From Salinihabitans flavidus (lineage in GTDB: Bacteria > Pseudomonadota > Alphaproteobacteria > Rhodobacterales > Rhodobacteraceae): a DNA stretch of 64,000 nt. Under the pieces are notes generated by a model. That model was given only the letters and a program-made list of their open reading frames with translations. It ran no database searches and was not told where the DNA came from. Shown here in pieces: positions 10,889 to 19,680 of this stretch (position 1 is the first letter of the stretch; the number at the start of each line of letters is the position of its first letter). The position numbers and the translations under genes are program-made. The stretch covers positions 62,001 through 126,000 of the forward strand of contig NZ_FODS01000004.1 in assembly GCF_900110425.1 (NCBI RefSeq), given 5' to 3'.

Positions 10889-10942
10889 CCGGGGGTTTAC
10901 CACCCCCGGACCCCCGTGAGTATTTCCAGAACAAAGAAAGGA
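10889..10942 (-). repeat. REP-like dispersed repeat, locus 1 (phoH-ybeY gap)
   Basis: This element fills most of the 69-bp gap between the phoH stop and the ybeY start. It has a perfect 7-bp hairpin CCGGGGG / CCCCCGG (10889-10895 with 10903-10909), then ACCCCCGTGAGTATTTCC and AGAACAAAGAAAGG on the plus strand. The same tail recurs, diverged, at 52640-52666 and 59036-59062, and the hairpin-plus-tail design recurs at 58977. On the transcribed strand the hairpin lies just before the ybeY start and could affect mRNA processing or stability. Confidence 0.65.
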
Positions 10943-10945
10943 TCG

Positions 10946-12004
10946 TCAGCTCTTTTCCATATCGGCGTCATACGCCCGGATGATCGCGGCGACCAGAGGG
11001 TGACGCACCACGTCGGAGGCCGAGAAGTAGTTGAAGCTGATCCGGTCGATCCCCGAGAGCAACCGTTCGGCGTCAGCCAAACCGGAATGCATTCCGCGCG
11101 GCAGGTCGATCTGTGTCCGGTCGCCGGTGATCACCATGCGCGAGCCTTCGCCCAACCGGGTCAGGAACATCTTCATCTGCATCGTGGTGGCATTCTGCGC
11201 CTCGTCGAGCACCACGAAGGCATTCGACAGCGTCCGTCCGCGCATGAAGGCCAGCGGCGCGATCTCGATCCGCTTTTCCTCCATCAGCTTGGCGAGCTGC
11301 TTGCCCGGCAGGAAATCATTCAGCGCATCATAAAGCGGCTGCATGTAGGGATCGACTTTTTCCTTCATGTCCCCGGGCAGATAGCCGAGCTTTTCCCCCG
11401 CCTCGACCGCCGGACGCGACAGGATGATCTTGTCCACATGCCCGCCGATGAACATCGAAACCCCCACCGCAACGGCAAGATATGTCTTGCCCGTGCCCGC
11501 CGGTCCGATCCCGAAGGCCATTTCGTTCTGAAACAGATTGAGCACATAGGCTTTCTGCGCCTCGGTGCGCGGCTCCACCAGTTTCTTGCGGGTCTTGATC
11601 TCGACCGGGCCGCCCCTGAACATTTCAAGCTGATCGCCATCGCGGGTTCCGGTTTCCGTCTCTCCCCCGCCCATGCGGATCTCACGGTCGATGTCGCCCT
11701 GGCCCACGTCACGCCCCGATTCGAGCCTTTGGTAGAGCGCGCCAAGGACCTCGACGGCCTCTTTCTGCGCCGCCTCCTCGCCGTGGATGGCAAGAAGATT
11801 GCCGCGGCGCAGAATCTGCACCCCGAGTTTCTGTTCAATTTCAGCGAGGTTGCGGTCGTATTCACCGCAAAGGTCAATGAGAAGACGGTTGTCCGGAAAT
11901 TCGACCAGCGACTCGGCCGGGTTTTCGGAAGGGGGCGGTGGGGTCAGGGCGCCTATGGCCAAACAAGTCTCCTGCGAGCGAAAGTTGTCACTTGATCGTG
12001 CCAA
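10946..12004 (-). CDS. phoH: PhoH-like ATPase (YbeZ type)
   Basis: A cytosolic P-loop NTPase of the PhoH/YbeZ family that acts with YbeY in RNA metabolism. Motifs in order are the Walker A GPAGTGKTYLAVAVG, SRPAVEAGEKLGYLPGD, the Walker B VVLDEAQNATT and ITGDRTQIDLP. The frame has no ATG near its start: a TTG at 12004 is preceded by AGGGGG at 7 nt, and a second TTG at 11962 by AGGAG at 6 nt, so the protein is 352 or 338 residues. It heads the phoH-ybeY-corC-lnt set and is separated from the lipoprotein gene upstream by a strong terminator. Confidence 0.95.
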   Translation of the reverse strand: MARSSDNFRSQETCLAIGALTPPPPSENPAESLVEFPDNRLLIDLCGEYDRNLAEIEQKLGVQILRRGNLLAIHGEEAAQKEAVEVLGALYQRLESGRDVGQGDIDREIRMGGGETETGTRDGDQLEMFRGGPVEIKTRKKLVEPRTEAQKAYVLNLFQNEMAFGIGPAGTGKTYLAVAVGVSMFIGGHVDKIILSRPAVEAGEKLGYLPGDMKEKVDPYMQPLYDALNDFLPGKQLAKLMEEKRIEIAPLAFMRGRTLSNAFVVLDEAQNATTMQMKMFLTRLGEGSRMVITGDRTQIDLPRGMHSGLADAERLLSGIDRISFNYFSASDVVRHPLVAAIIRAYDADMEKS

Positions 12005-12059
12005 CTTGTAGCCCCCTGCGCAAGCAGTGCAGAGTAAAATTCAACAAAGCGTTACAAAA

Positions 12060-12087
12060 ATGGCCGCATGCGAAACCATGCGGCCAT
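12060..12087. terminator. Bidirectional intrinsic terminator
   Basis: A perfect 11-bp stem ATGGCCGCATG / CATGCGGCCAT encloses a 6-nt loop. On the minus strand it is followed by TTTTTG (12059-12055), as expected for termination of the OmpA-lipoprotein transcript; on the plus strand CTTTTC follows. It insulates phoH from the genes upstream. Confidence 0.9.
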
Positions 12088-12110
12088 CTTTTCCGTTTTC
12101 GACCCCGAAA

Positions 12111-12410
12111 TCAGATCGGATCCGGGAAGGCGGAGCCTTTCTTGAACGGGCCGGTGGCCACACCCGGGGGGGCCACACCCGAACAGACAGGCTTGCCGTA
12201 TTTGTCGAGGCGCTGGCTGAGATACCCCTCAACCCCGTCATCGATGATCCAGTGATCGCACCCGTTCGGATCGACCCAGATCCCGGCCTTCAACTGGCTG
12301 AGATGCTTGCTGTCGAAGCCGCGGTCCACGGTCTTGTCGACCTTGTTTCCCATACAGCCCGAAACCGACGCGACCAGTCCGACGAGGATTATTCCCTTGA
12401 GCAGTTTCAT
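12111..12410 (-). CDS. Small lipoprotein with WVDP-DDGVEGY domain
   Basis: A 99-residue predicted lipoprotein. The N-terminus has a basic start, a hydrophobic core and the lipobox VSGC with Cys19 as the lipidated residue. Residues 44-76 form a motif-rich block (IWVDPNGCDHW, then DDGVEGYLS and GKPVC) that aligns without gaps with residues 46-78 of the OmpA-family protein encoded 12 bp upstream, with 21 of 33 positions identical by eye. Two cysteines in that block (51 and 76) are shared and may form a disulphide in the periplasm. AAAGGGGAT precedes the ATG at 12410. No function is known to me. Confidence 0.82.
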   Translation of the reverse strand: MKLLKGIILVGLVASVSGCMGNKVDKTVDRGFDSKHLSQLKAGIWVDPNGCDHWIIDDGVEGYLSQRLDKYGKPVCSGVAPPGVATGPFKKGSAFPDPI

Positions 12411-12422
12411 GAACGATCCCCT

Positions 12423-12995
12423 TTACCGGATACAGATGATTTCGACGCGGCGATTCTCTGCCATGCCGGCGGCCGTGCTGTTCGTCGCCCGTGGCATCCG
12501 CTCCCCGTAGCCGCGCACATCGACAACCCGGGCCCCTGTGCTGGCCGCGACCTTGGCGACGGCATTCGCGCGATTGTAGCTCAGCCGCATGTTATAGGCA
12601 TCACTGGCGCGCGCATCGGTGTGACCGGCGATCACGAATGCGGTTGCGCTGGCTTCGCTGAAGAACCGGCGCAGCCGCTCCTGACCGGAACGGCTGATGT
12701 TATACTTGTCGGTCGCGAAAAACTGATCGGTGTTCATCACACCGCAGACATTCCCCCGGCGGCAGACCGGAATGCCCTGTCGGTTGACATGAGGGCTCAT
12801 GTACCCCTCGACGCCGTCATCCATTACCCAATGTTCGCACCCATCGGGATCGACCCAGATCGTGGGCACGTATCTTTCGCCCCGAACGGTGCGTTGATCT
12901 GCAAATGCAGGCTGTGCCAGGGTGGCCAGTGCAATCAGCACGGCAGCAGCCCCCCCGAGCACAGCCCGAACAGTCGAAATACTCTTATTCGCCAC
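12423..12995 (-). CDS. OmpA-family envelope protein with N-terminal WVDP-DDGVEGY domain
   Basis: A 190-residue exported protein. A signal peptide with a probable cleavage after AFA (residue 32) is followed by the block at 46-78 shared with the neighbouring lipoprotein, then an OmpA C-terminal-like peptidoglycan-binding domain. The latter shows GHTDARASDAYNMRLSYNRANAV and the closing NRRVEI, so it should tether to peptidoglycan. Shared cysteines at 53 and 78 and an extra pair near 79-84 suggest disulphides. It is the first gene of a two-gene unit ending at the 12060 terminator, placed between miaB and phoH, which are often adjacent in related genomes. Confidence 0.85.
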   Translation of the reverse strand: MANKSISTVRAVLGGAAAVLIALATLAQPAFADQRTVRGERYVPTIWVDPDGCEHWVMDDGVEGYMSPHVNRQGIPVCRRGNVCGVMNTDQFFATDKYNISRSGQERLRRFFSEASATAFVIAGHTDARASDAYNMRLSYNRANAVAKVAASTGARVVDVRGYGERMPRATNSTAAGMAENRRVEIICIR

Positions 12996-13235
12996 AGCTA
13001 TATCCTTTGTTATCCCCCCGGGAACGGCAGCGACGAGCCAAGCCCGTTCAGTTCCCTAATGGCCCGCAGTCTAACAAAAAAGCGGGTCATGTGAAGATAA
13101 TTTCACGATATCTGGTGGTCGGAGCTCACTGTTTTTGCGGCTCACGCAGTCAAAGGGCGCGCATATCTTCCCATTGCCCACAAATACGCACCAATACCGA
13201 TAATGTGGCGGCATTGTTTCCAGCGGTGTCGCAGG

Positions 13236-14555
13236 TCAAAGTATCACCCCGGCCAGTGAATTGGGGCCGCTGTCCTCGATGCGAACCCGCGAGATCTCCC
13301 CGACCGACGCATTGGAATCGGCGACATGCACCGCATGAAGGTGATCGGATTTGCCTACCATTTGCCCCGGCAGGCGACCGGGTTTTTCAAATAACACGCT
13401 GACCTCGCGTCCCACCATCGAGTCCTGCACCGCGCGCTGCTGCCTGGAAATCAGGGCCTGAAGGCGGTGCAGCCGATCCGTGGCCACGTCCGGATCAACC
13501 TGCGCGCGCTCCGCGGCCGGGGTGCCGGGACGGGTGGAGTATTTGAAGGAAAACGCCTGCCCGTAATGCACCGCTTCGATCAGATCCATCGTGGCCTGAA
13601 AATCCGCGTCGGTCTCTTCGGGAAATCCGACGATGAAATCGCCCGAAATCAGGATGTCGGGACGTGCGGCGCGAATGCGCTCGATCAGGCGCAGATAGCT
13701 TTCGGCGGTGTGGCTGCGGTTCATCCGCTTGAGAATCCGGTCGCTGCCCGACTGCACCGGCAAATGCAGGTAGGGCATGAGTTTCTCGCATTCGCCATGC
13801 GCCGCGATCAGGTCGTCGGTCATGTCGTTGGGGTGGCTGGTGGTAAAACGAATCCGCTCCAGCCCGTCGATGTCGCTCAGCGTCCGGATCAGGCGGGCCA
13901 GGGAATACTCCCCGGTCGGCCCCTGCCCGTGATAGGCGTTGACGTTCTGGCCCAGAAGCGTGACCTCGCGCACCCCGCGCTCCACCAGATCGCGCGCTTC
14001 GCTCATCACACGATCGACGGGGCGGCTCATTTCCGCGCCGCGGGTATAGGGCACGACGCAGAAGGCGCAGAACTTGTCGCAGCCCTCCTGTACCGTCAGG
14101 AACGCCGCCGGGCCGCGCCGCGCCTTGGGACGGGATCTGAGTTTCTCGAACTTGTCCTCTTCGGGAAAATCGGTGTCGATCGCCCGTTCCCCGCCACGGG
14201 TCCGCGCTTCCATCTCGGGCAGGCGGTGATAGCTCTGCGGTCCCACGACAAGATCGACAAGCGGTTGACGACGCATGATTTCTTCGCCTTCGGCCTGTGC
14301 AACACAGCCCGCCACGCCGATCTTGAGTTCGGGGTTTTCGGCCTTCAGCCTCTTGAACCGGCCCAGTTCGGAATAGACCTTTTCGGCGGCCTTCTCGCGG
14401 ATGTGGCAGGTGTTGAGCAGGATCATGTCCGCGCCATCGGGGCTGTCGGTCGTCTCGTATCCTGCTCCGCCCAATGCCTCTGACATGCGCTCACTGTCAT
14501 AGACGTTCATCTGGCAGCCGTATGTCTTGATATAGAGCTTTTTCGTCGCGGTCAT
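13236..14555 (-). CDS. miaB: tRNA-2-methylthio-N6-isopentenyladenosine37 synthase MiaB
   Basis: MiaB is a radical-SAM methylthiotransferase that modifies A37 of tRNAs reading UNN codons. The 439-residue protein has the N-terminal MTTase domain with cysteines in TYGCQMN, NTCHIR and VAGCVAQ for the auxiliary cluster, the radical-SAM loop CDKFCAFC, and a C-terminal TRAM domain ending in the SLAGVI region. The ATG at 14555 directly precedes the usual [13 protein letters not shown] opening. The 240-bp gap downstream, before the OmpA gene, shows nothing coding. Confidence 0.97.
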   Translation of the reverse strand: MTATKKLYIKTYGCQMNVYDSERMSEALGGAGYETTDSPDGADMILLNTCHIREKAAEKVYSELGRFKRLKAENPELKIGVAGCVAQAEGEEIMRRQPLVDLVVGPQSYHRLPEMEARTRGGERAIDTDFPEEDKFEKLRSRPKARRGPAAFLTVQEGCDKFCAFCVVPYTRGAEMSRPVDRVMSEARDLVERGVREVTLLGQNVNAYHGQGPTGEYSLARLIRTLSDIDGLERIRFTTSHPNDMTDDLIAAHGECEKLMPYLHLPVQSGSDRILKRMNRSHTAESYLRLIERIRAARPDILISGDFIVGFPEETDADFQATMDLIEAVHYGQAFSFKYSTRPGTPAAERAQVDPDVATDRLHRLQALISRQQRAVQDSMVGREVSVLFEKPGRLPGQMVGKSDHLHAVHVADSNASVGEISRVRIEDSGPNSLAGVIL

Positions 14556-14668
14556 GTGACACCCGTTTGCCCGTGCCTGAAGATCGCCTGCCTATACCAT
14601 ATTGCCGCCGGCTTGCAATGCGGGCGGAATTGGCCGATTCTCCGCCAAAACAGGAGCGGAATCCGGAT

Positions 14669-15538
14669 ATGCATTACAAGTCTCTGGCAGCGTTAACGAA
14701 ATCCGGCAGGGGACATTTCGCCAAGGGGCCGGTCGCTCTCGTCTTCGCGGAGGATGACGTTGAACTGAGCACCACCCTGCGCCATCACCGGCAACTGGGG
14801 TTTCAAGAGGTGATCGCCTTCATGCCCGACGCCTTCGCCCTGCCCGACGACCTGAACGACACGGTGACACGCGTGAGCTTCGACATCGCGGCCGGCGGGG
14901 ATGTGATCTCGGCGGTGAACGCGGTGATCAAGGCCGCTCCGGACATCTGGTTATACTATTGTTTCAACGCGGAATATCTCTTCTTTCCCTTCTGCGAATC
15001 CCGCACTGTCGGGGAAATGATCGCCTTCCACCGCGAAGAGCGGCGCGACGCCATGCTCACCTACGTGATCGACCTCTATGCCGCCGATCTGGACACCTGC
15101 CCCGATGCCGTGTCGCTCGATGATGCGATGATGGACAGATCGGGGTACTACGCGCTGGCACGGCCCGATCCCGGTAACAAAAATTATCCCAAGGAACGGC
15201 AGCTCGATTTCTTTGGCGGGCTGCGCTGGCGGTTCGAAGAGCATGTGCCCCCTGACCGCCGCAAGATCGACCGCATCTCGCTGTTTCGCACGCGCAAAGA
15301 CCTGATACTGCGGCCCGATTTCACCTTTGATGACGAGGAATACAATACCTACAGTTGCAAGTGGCACAACAACCTGACGGCGGCCGTCTGCTCTTTCCGC
15401 ACCGCCAAGGCGCTCAAGCACAATCCCGGCAGCCGGTTCGACATCCACAGCTTCCAGTGGCACAATTCGGTGCCCTTTGAATGGCACTCGCGCCAGCTTC
15501 TCGATCTGGGGTTGATGGAGCCGGGACAGTGGTTCTGA
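14669..15538 (+). CDS. Probable glycosyltransferase-like protein, family 2 related
   Basis: A 289-residue protein without signal peptide or membrane segments. The N-terminal region alternates strands and helices in a Rossmann-like way (VALVFAEDDVEL, then FQEVIAFMP), and the middle contains VIDLYAADLD, resembling the acidic metal-binding segment of GT2-type enzymes. Similar roseobacter proteins are, from memory, labelled glycosyltransferase family 2, but I cannot confirm this from motifs alone. The ATG at 14669 begins the conserved-looking part; a longer frame starts at 14567. It diverges from miaB and converges on the BY-kinase-like gene, at the left border of the polysaccharide locus. Confidence 0.6.
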   Translation: MHYKSLAALTKSGRGHFAKGPVALVFAEDDVELSTTLRHHRQLGFQEVIAFMPDAFALPDDLNDTVTRVSFDIAAGGDVISAVNAVIKAAPDIWLYYCFNAEYLFFPFCESRTVGEMIAFHREERRDAMLTYVIDLYAADLDTCPDAVSLDDAMMDRSGYYALARPDPGNKNYPKERQLDFFGGLRWRFEEHVPPDRRKIDRISLFRTRKDLILRPDFTFDDEEYNTYSCKWHNNLTAAVCSFRTAKALKHNPGSRFDIHSFQWHNSVPFEWHSRQLLDLGLMEPGQWF

Positions 15539-15582
15539 CTCGAGCCCGGTTCAACGACGGATCGAGCCGTTCATGATCCCAG

Positions 15583-16329
15583 TCAGTAGGATATTTCGCC
15601 CTCGGCGCGATTGAACACCACGCCCAGAAGCGGCGTCGCTTCGCCCAGTGCGCGCTCCGCATCGAGCACCTCATCGGCGCTGGTGATGCCGCCCGCCGCA
15701 ACCAGCAACACCCCGTCGACATTGGGAAGAAACGCGATCATGTCATCGTTTTCAAGCACAGAGGGCAGATCGAAAATCACCATCTCCGGCATCAACAGGT
15801 CCTGCATTTCATCCAGAACGTCCGACGTCATGGTTTCCGCCAGAAGCTCGGAGGCATTGCGAACTGACATATCATTCAACGCCAGCGCAAATCCCGGCCC
15901 CGCACGCAGCAGAAAGTCCTCCGGCGCGATATGCCCGGAAAGATATTCAGCGATCGAGCCGGGATGCGACACCCCCAGCATCCGCGCCAGTCCGGGGGTG
16001 CGCAGGTCCATGTCCATCAGCACCGTCCGGCAGCTTTCGCGCCGCGCCAGCGCCACGGCAAGATTGGCCGCCACAAAGGTCTTGCCGCACCCCTCCGTCG
16101 GAGAGCTGACCGCGATCCGGCTCCATCCACGCTCACGCATGGCCAGAAGAAGCCGGGTGCGCAGCATGTCGAAAGACATATGCGCCGGATCGTGGCGGGA
16201 CGCGCTCACCACCCGGTTACGGGCAAGCTGCTCAGAGCTCAACTGCACCGGCTCAAGCGCGGTCCAGATCTCCTCCGCCTCCAATGCCACGGGCAGATTC
16301 GCCGTGTCTGTCTTGCCGTCCTGTGTCAT
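15583..16329 (-). CDS. BY-kinase-like ParA/MinD-type ATPase (CpsD/CapB family)
   Basis: A 248-residue cytoplasmic ATPase. It shows Walker A SSPTEGCGKT, the BY-kinase Walker A' VLMDMDLRTPG and a Walker B-like MVIFDLPSV, the pattern of the catalytic domain of Wzc/CapB tyrosine kinases that regulate polysaccharide chain length. There is no fused Wzz membrane domain, no separate Wzz gene nearby, and the C-terminus (GEISY) lacks the usual tyrosine cluster, so autophosphorylation may be minimal or absent. The ATG at 16329 was preferred over a GTG at 16338. A regulatory role in the adjacent polysaccharide locus is inferred from context. Confidence 0.78.
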   Translation of the reverse strand: MTQDGKTDTANLPVALEAEEIWTALEPVQLSSEQLARNRVVSASRHDPAHMSFDMLRTRLLLAMRERGWSRIAVSSPTEGCGKTFVAANLAVALARRESCRTVLMDMDLRTPGLARMLGVSHPGSIAEYLSGHIAPEDFLLRAGPGFALALNDMSVRNASELLAETMTSDVLDEMQDLLMPEMVIFDLPSVLENDDMIAFLPNVDGVLLVAAGGITSADEVLDAERALGEATPLLGVVFNRAEGEISY

Positions 16330-16478
16330 CTCTCTCACCGTTTGGACCCTGCGGATGCAAGGCTCTGGTTTTGCTCTGTTTACCTGCGGGCTATGCCCGA
16401 ATTCCGGTCAAATCATGGCAGGCCCGGGGAATTTCCGTCAAAGCGCCGGACCTGCGCCTTTCGTCAACATGCCCCTTG

Positions 16479-17444
16479 TCATTTGTATTCGATAATTCGC
16501 ATGGATTTCCCGCGCAAACGACGCCAGTGAAACAGGGCCATGCCGATCAGGTTTGGAAATTTCGACAGGCTGAGGAACACGGACTGGTGGAGCGCCTCGC
16601 GCAGGGGCAGCCCCTCGGTCACACACAACCCGCGCACGGTGCGCACATAGGACAACAGGTAGATCAGAACGACCGCAAGCGATAGCCACAACGTCGTGAC
16701 CAATCCCAGAAGCGCCACAAGCGGCAGGATGAACCCGAACACTAGGGCACGCCGCCGCTCTCTTGCGAACCGGGGGGGATGCATGTGCCCCACCTGGGCG
16801 ATCCCGTGACCGGCCCGCACCAGCCGCCGCCACCATTCGCTGAAACGGGTCATCGCGATGTCGTGCCGAGTCATGACACGCGGAAGGCGCTCCAGCCGCC
16901 AGCCCGCCTTGGCCAGTCGCAGGCAGAATTCATCGTCTTCCGATGCTATCAGGCCGGGATCGAAACCACCCGCCTGCCGGTAGGCACGCACGCGCACCAT
17001 CATGTCACCGCCGCAGGTCTCGATGGGGCCGGCAGGGCGGTGCCATTCCACATCGCACATCCGGTTGTAGACGCTGATCTCAGGGTGAATCTCCGACCGC
17101 CAGCCGGTAACAAGGCCCAGTGTTTCATCCGCGTTGAGCGCCGCCCGCGCAGCCGGAAGCCAGCCCGGCTCCACCGTGCAATCGCCATCCACGAATTGCA
17201 CTGCCTCCGGGGGCATCCCCGCCATCAGCGCCTCGAACCCCGCCTGCCGCGCCCGCGCGGCAGTAAACGGGAGGGCAGGATCAAGCTCCACCACCTCGGC
17301 GCCGGCCTCGTGCGCGGCCGCAACGCTGCCATCGCGCGATCCGCTATCGACATAAACGATCCGGTCCGCCTGCCCCTTGAGGGAGACAAGGCAGGCCAGA
17401 AGCCGCGCGCCCTCGTTGCGGCCAATCACCACCACACCGATCAT
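16479..17444 (-). CDS. Glycosyltransferase family 2
   Basis: A 321-residue GT-A enzyme. The N-terminal catalytic domain contains VVIGRNEGARL (nucleotide-sugar binding), VDSGSRDGS, and FVDGDC with the metal-binding aspartates, followed by an EDDEFCLRL acceptor-site motif. One or two hydrophobic stretches between about 230 and 285 suggest membrane anchoring, so it would act on a lipid-linked acceptor. Its ATG overlaps the stop of the upstream GT4 gene (ATGA), making it the last gene of a four-gene coupled unit. The sugar specificity is unknown. Confidence 0.85.
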   Translation of the reverse strand: MIGVVVIGRNEGARLLACLVSLKGQADRIVYVDSGSRDGSVAAAHEAGAEVVELDPALPFTAARARQAGFEALMAGMPPEAVQFVDGDCTVEPGWLPAARAALNADETLGLVTGWRSEIHPEISVYNRMCDVEWHRPAGPIETCGGDMMVRVRAYRQAGGFDPGLIASEDDEFCLRLAKAGWRLERLPRVMTRHDIAMTRFSEWWRRLVRAGHGIAQVGHMHPPRFARERRRALVFGFILPLVALLGLVTTLWLSLAVVLIYLLSYVRTVRGLCVTEGLPLREALHQSVFLSLSKFPNLIGMALFHWRRLRGKSMRIIEYK

Positions 17445-18703
17445 GGCTTGCCTTCAGGGCGCAGGGTATCGGGCGCCTCCCCCTCAAGATAGCCTGTCAT
17501 GAGCCGCGAAAGCCACGCCGCCTCGGCCTTGACCGTGAACTCCGCCTGCACCTTGGCGCGTCCGGCTTGCCCCAAGCGCACAGCCTCCTCCGGGTCACGC
17601 AGGATCGTGTCGATCGCATCCGCCAGCGCCCCGGCGTCGCCCGGCGGCACAAGCCGCCCGCTCACCCCGTCCTCGACCAGTTCGGACACGCCCGCAACTT
17701 GCGTTGCCACCACCGGCAACCCCGCCGCCATCGCCTCCATCAGCACCACAGGCACTCCTTCGGCAAAGCTCGGCAACACCAGAAGATCGCTGCCCCGCAG
17801 GGTGCCGGCCACCTCGTCCTGCGACCTGTAACCGGCGAACGTCACGCAGCCCTTTACTCCAAGCTGCCGCGCCCGGCCCTCCAGCGCCACTCGCTCCGGC
17901 CCGTCCCCGATCAGCGTCAGATGCAGATCGGGGTGGCTCTCTCGCAACGTGGCAAGGGCCTCCAGCAGCACCGCGATCCCCTTGACCGCCGCCAGCCGCC
18001 CGACAAACACAAGGTTCCGGCCCGCGCCGCCCGCCTGCCCGGCATACCGCTCAGGCTCCACCCCGCAATGCACGATATGCAGTTTGCGCCAATGCGCCTG
18101 ATCCGAAAACACCATCGCCTGAGAGCGCGCGAAATGGCTGATGCAGGCCACGAAACGCGCGCGGGCGATCTTGGCGTCAAGCCGCCAGTGCTCGGGCGCG
18201 AAGAAGATGTCCGGCCCATGCAGGGTAAAGCTGTAGGGGACGCCCGACATCTCGGAAGCAAGCATCGCGACCGTGCAGCTCGACTTGGCAATGTGATTGT
18301 GCAGCAAACGCACCCGCTTGCGCCGCAGATGCGCCGCCAGCACCCCGGCCTCGGCGAAATAGAAAAGCTGATAGAGCATCCCGCGCAGCCCCGCCTGCCG
18401 GGTGTGCCACGCCAGTCGAAGCGCCCGGAGATACAGCCCCGGCGCCCGCCCCAGCGCCCCGACATGGCAGGCCAGAAGGTGCAGCGGCGCCCGCGCGGCG
18501 GCCAGCACGTAAAAGGTGCCCCCGGCCTCTTGCCTCTGCTCGTCGCCCACCAGATGCTCCGCCCCGGTGCGGCGGATGGAACAGGTATGGACCACATGTC
18601 CCAGCGCGCGCAGCACGGCCACCTCCCGCTGAATGAAGGTGTCGGTCGCGCGCGGGTATTCGCCGGTCAGATAGGCGATGGCTGGCTTTTCCTGGCCCGT
18701 CAC
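17441..18703 (-). CDS. Glycosyltransferase family 4 (GT-B)
   Basis: A 420-residue GT-B enzyme. The C-terminal half shows NLVFVGRLAAVKG, LIGDGPERVALE, and the E-x7-E type donor motif in PSFAEGVPVVLMEAMAAGLPVVATQVAGVSELV-like order. The N-terminus begins IAYLTGEYPRATDTFIQREV, typical of retaining exopolysaccharide transferases. The start is GTG at 18703, overlapping the stop of the upstream epimerase (GTGA). It probably adds a hexose to a lipid-linked repeat unit at the inner membrane; donor and acceptor cannot be read. Confidence 0.87.
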   Translation of the reverse strand: MTGQEKPAIAYLTGEYPRATDTFIQREVAVLRALGHVVHTCSIRRTGAEHLVGDEQRQEAGGTFYVLAAARAPLHLLACHVGALGRAPGLYLRALRLAWHTRQAGLRGMLYQLFYFAEAGVLAAHLRRKRVRLLHNHIAKSSCTVAMLASEMSGVPYSFTLHGPDIFFAPEHWRLDAKIARARFVACISHFARSQAMVFSDQAHWRKLHIVHCGVEPERYAGQAGGAGRNLVFVGRLAAVKGIAVLLEALATLRESHPDLHLTLIGDGPERVALEGRARQLGVKGCVTFAGYRSQDEVAGTLRGSDLLVLPSFAEGVPVVLMEAMAAGLPVVATQVAGVSELVEDGVSGRLVPPGDAGALADAIDTILRDPEEAVRLGQAGRAKVQAEFTVKAEAAWLSRLMTGYLEGEAPDTLRPEGKP

Positions 18704-19680
18704 TTGGTCTCGTCCCGCTCAGCCGCAATGGCACGGGCCATAGCCTCCTCGAAGGGCGGCATTGTGACCGGGCCAAGGCGATTGTGCATCCGCGCGTTGT
18801 CGTATCGCAGCGGCTTGTGCCGCGCCTCAAGCACCTTACGCCGCAACAGTCCCGGCATAAAGCCGCCATTGGGCGTGATCCACGCCGCCAGCCGCACCGG
18901 CCCCAACGGCAGGCGCAACACTCTGCGCGGCCAGCCGCTGGCACGCAGCGCCGCCACGAACCGGCGCCGATCCGGCAGATCGTCGTCGATCAGGTTGATC
19001 TCGCCCACCCCTTCGGGCGCCTGCGCCGCGCGGACCAGCGCCTCGGCGCAGAGCGTCACCTGGCACAGCGGAATCTCCCCCCCGCCATCGAGCAGCAGAA
19101 GAAGCGAGCCCAGCCCCGGCCCCAGATGCGCATTGCCAAGCCGTCCGGGCCCGTAAACCGCACCGGGCCGTAACACCGACAGCGAAAACTCCCCCATCTG
19201 CGCCGTTGCCTGAAACAGCTCCTCCTGCGCCAGCTTCGCCGCCGCATAGCCATCGCGCCGCGCCGGATCACACTCGAGCGGGGTCGCCTCGCTCAACCTG
19301 TCGAAATCCGCCAGCGCCGTGACATCATGGACCGTAATCGAACCGACAAGCACCACGCGCTTCACCTGCGCGGCCAGCACCGCGCCAAGCACCGCTTCGC
19401 TCACGGCCAGCGTGTCGCCGCATTGTTCCTGCGCGCGCCCGGTCATGCGCGCCGCCGCATGGATCACCGCCTCGGCCCCCGCGAAAACCGCCGTGAGGTC
19501 GGGCTGCTTCGTCAGGTCCGCCTCGAACACCTCGATCCCGTCCTCTGCGGCCCATCCCTCCGGTGCCGTGGCAGCCCGCCGCACGACCGCGCGCACCGAA
19601 AGCCCCGCCTCCCGCGCCGCCTTCACGGTATGGCGGCCGATGAAACCGGCGGCCCCGGTGATCACGACCGGCCCGGTCAT
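18700..19680 (-). CDS. NAD-dependent epimerase/dehydratase (extended SDR)
   Basis: A 326-residue extended short-chain dehydrogenase. The N-terminal VVITGAAGFIGRHT is the NAD(P)-binding glycine motif, and GYAAAKLAQEE carries the catalytic YxxxK. It is therefore likely to modify a nucleotide sugar or a related cyclic substrate for the polysaccharide. The ATG at 19680 overlaps the upstream oxidoreductase stop (ATGA); a longer frame to 19713 lies within that gene and is less likely. It could instead be a 3-beta-HSD-like or dihydroflavonol-reductase-like SDR. Confidence 0.82.
   Translation of the reverse strand: MTGPVVITGAAGFIGRHTVKAAREAGLSVRAVVRRAATAPEGWAAEDGIEVFEADLTKQPDLTAVFAGAEAVIHAAARMTGRAQEQCGDTLAVSEAVLGAVLAAQVKRVVLVGSITVHDVTALADFDRLSEATPLECDPARRDGYAAAKLAQEELFQATAQMGEFSLSVLRPGAVYGPGRLGNAHLGPGLGSLLLLLDGGGEIPLCQVTLCAEALVRAAQAPEGVGEINLIDDDLPDRRRFVAALRASGWPRRVLRLPLGPVRLAAWITPNGGFMPGLLRRKVLEARHKPLRYDNARMHNRLGPVTMPPFEEAMARAIAAERDETK

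Noticed and set aside
13190-13205. ACCAATACCGATAA, a partial match to the 11-bp unit
   Set aside because: Only one diverged unit, with no array or conserved tail; likely chance.
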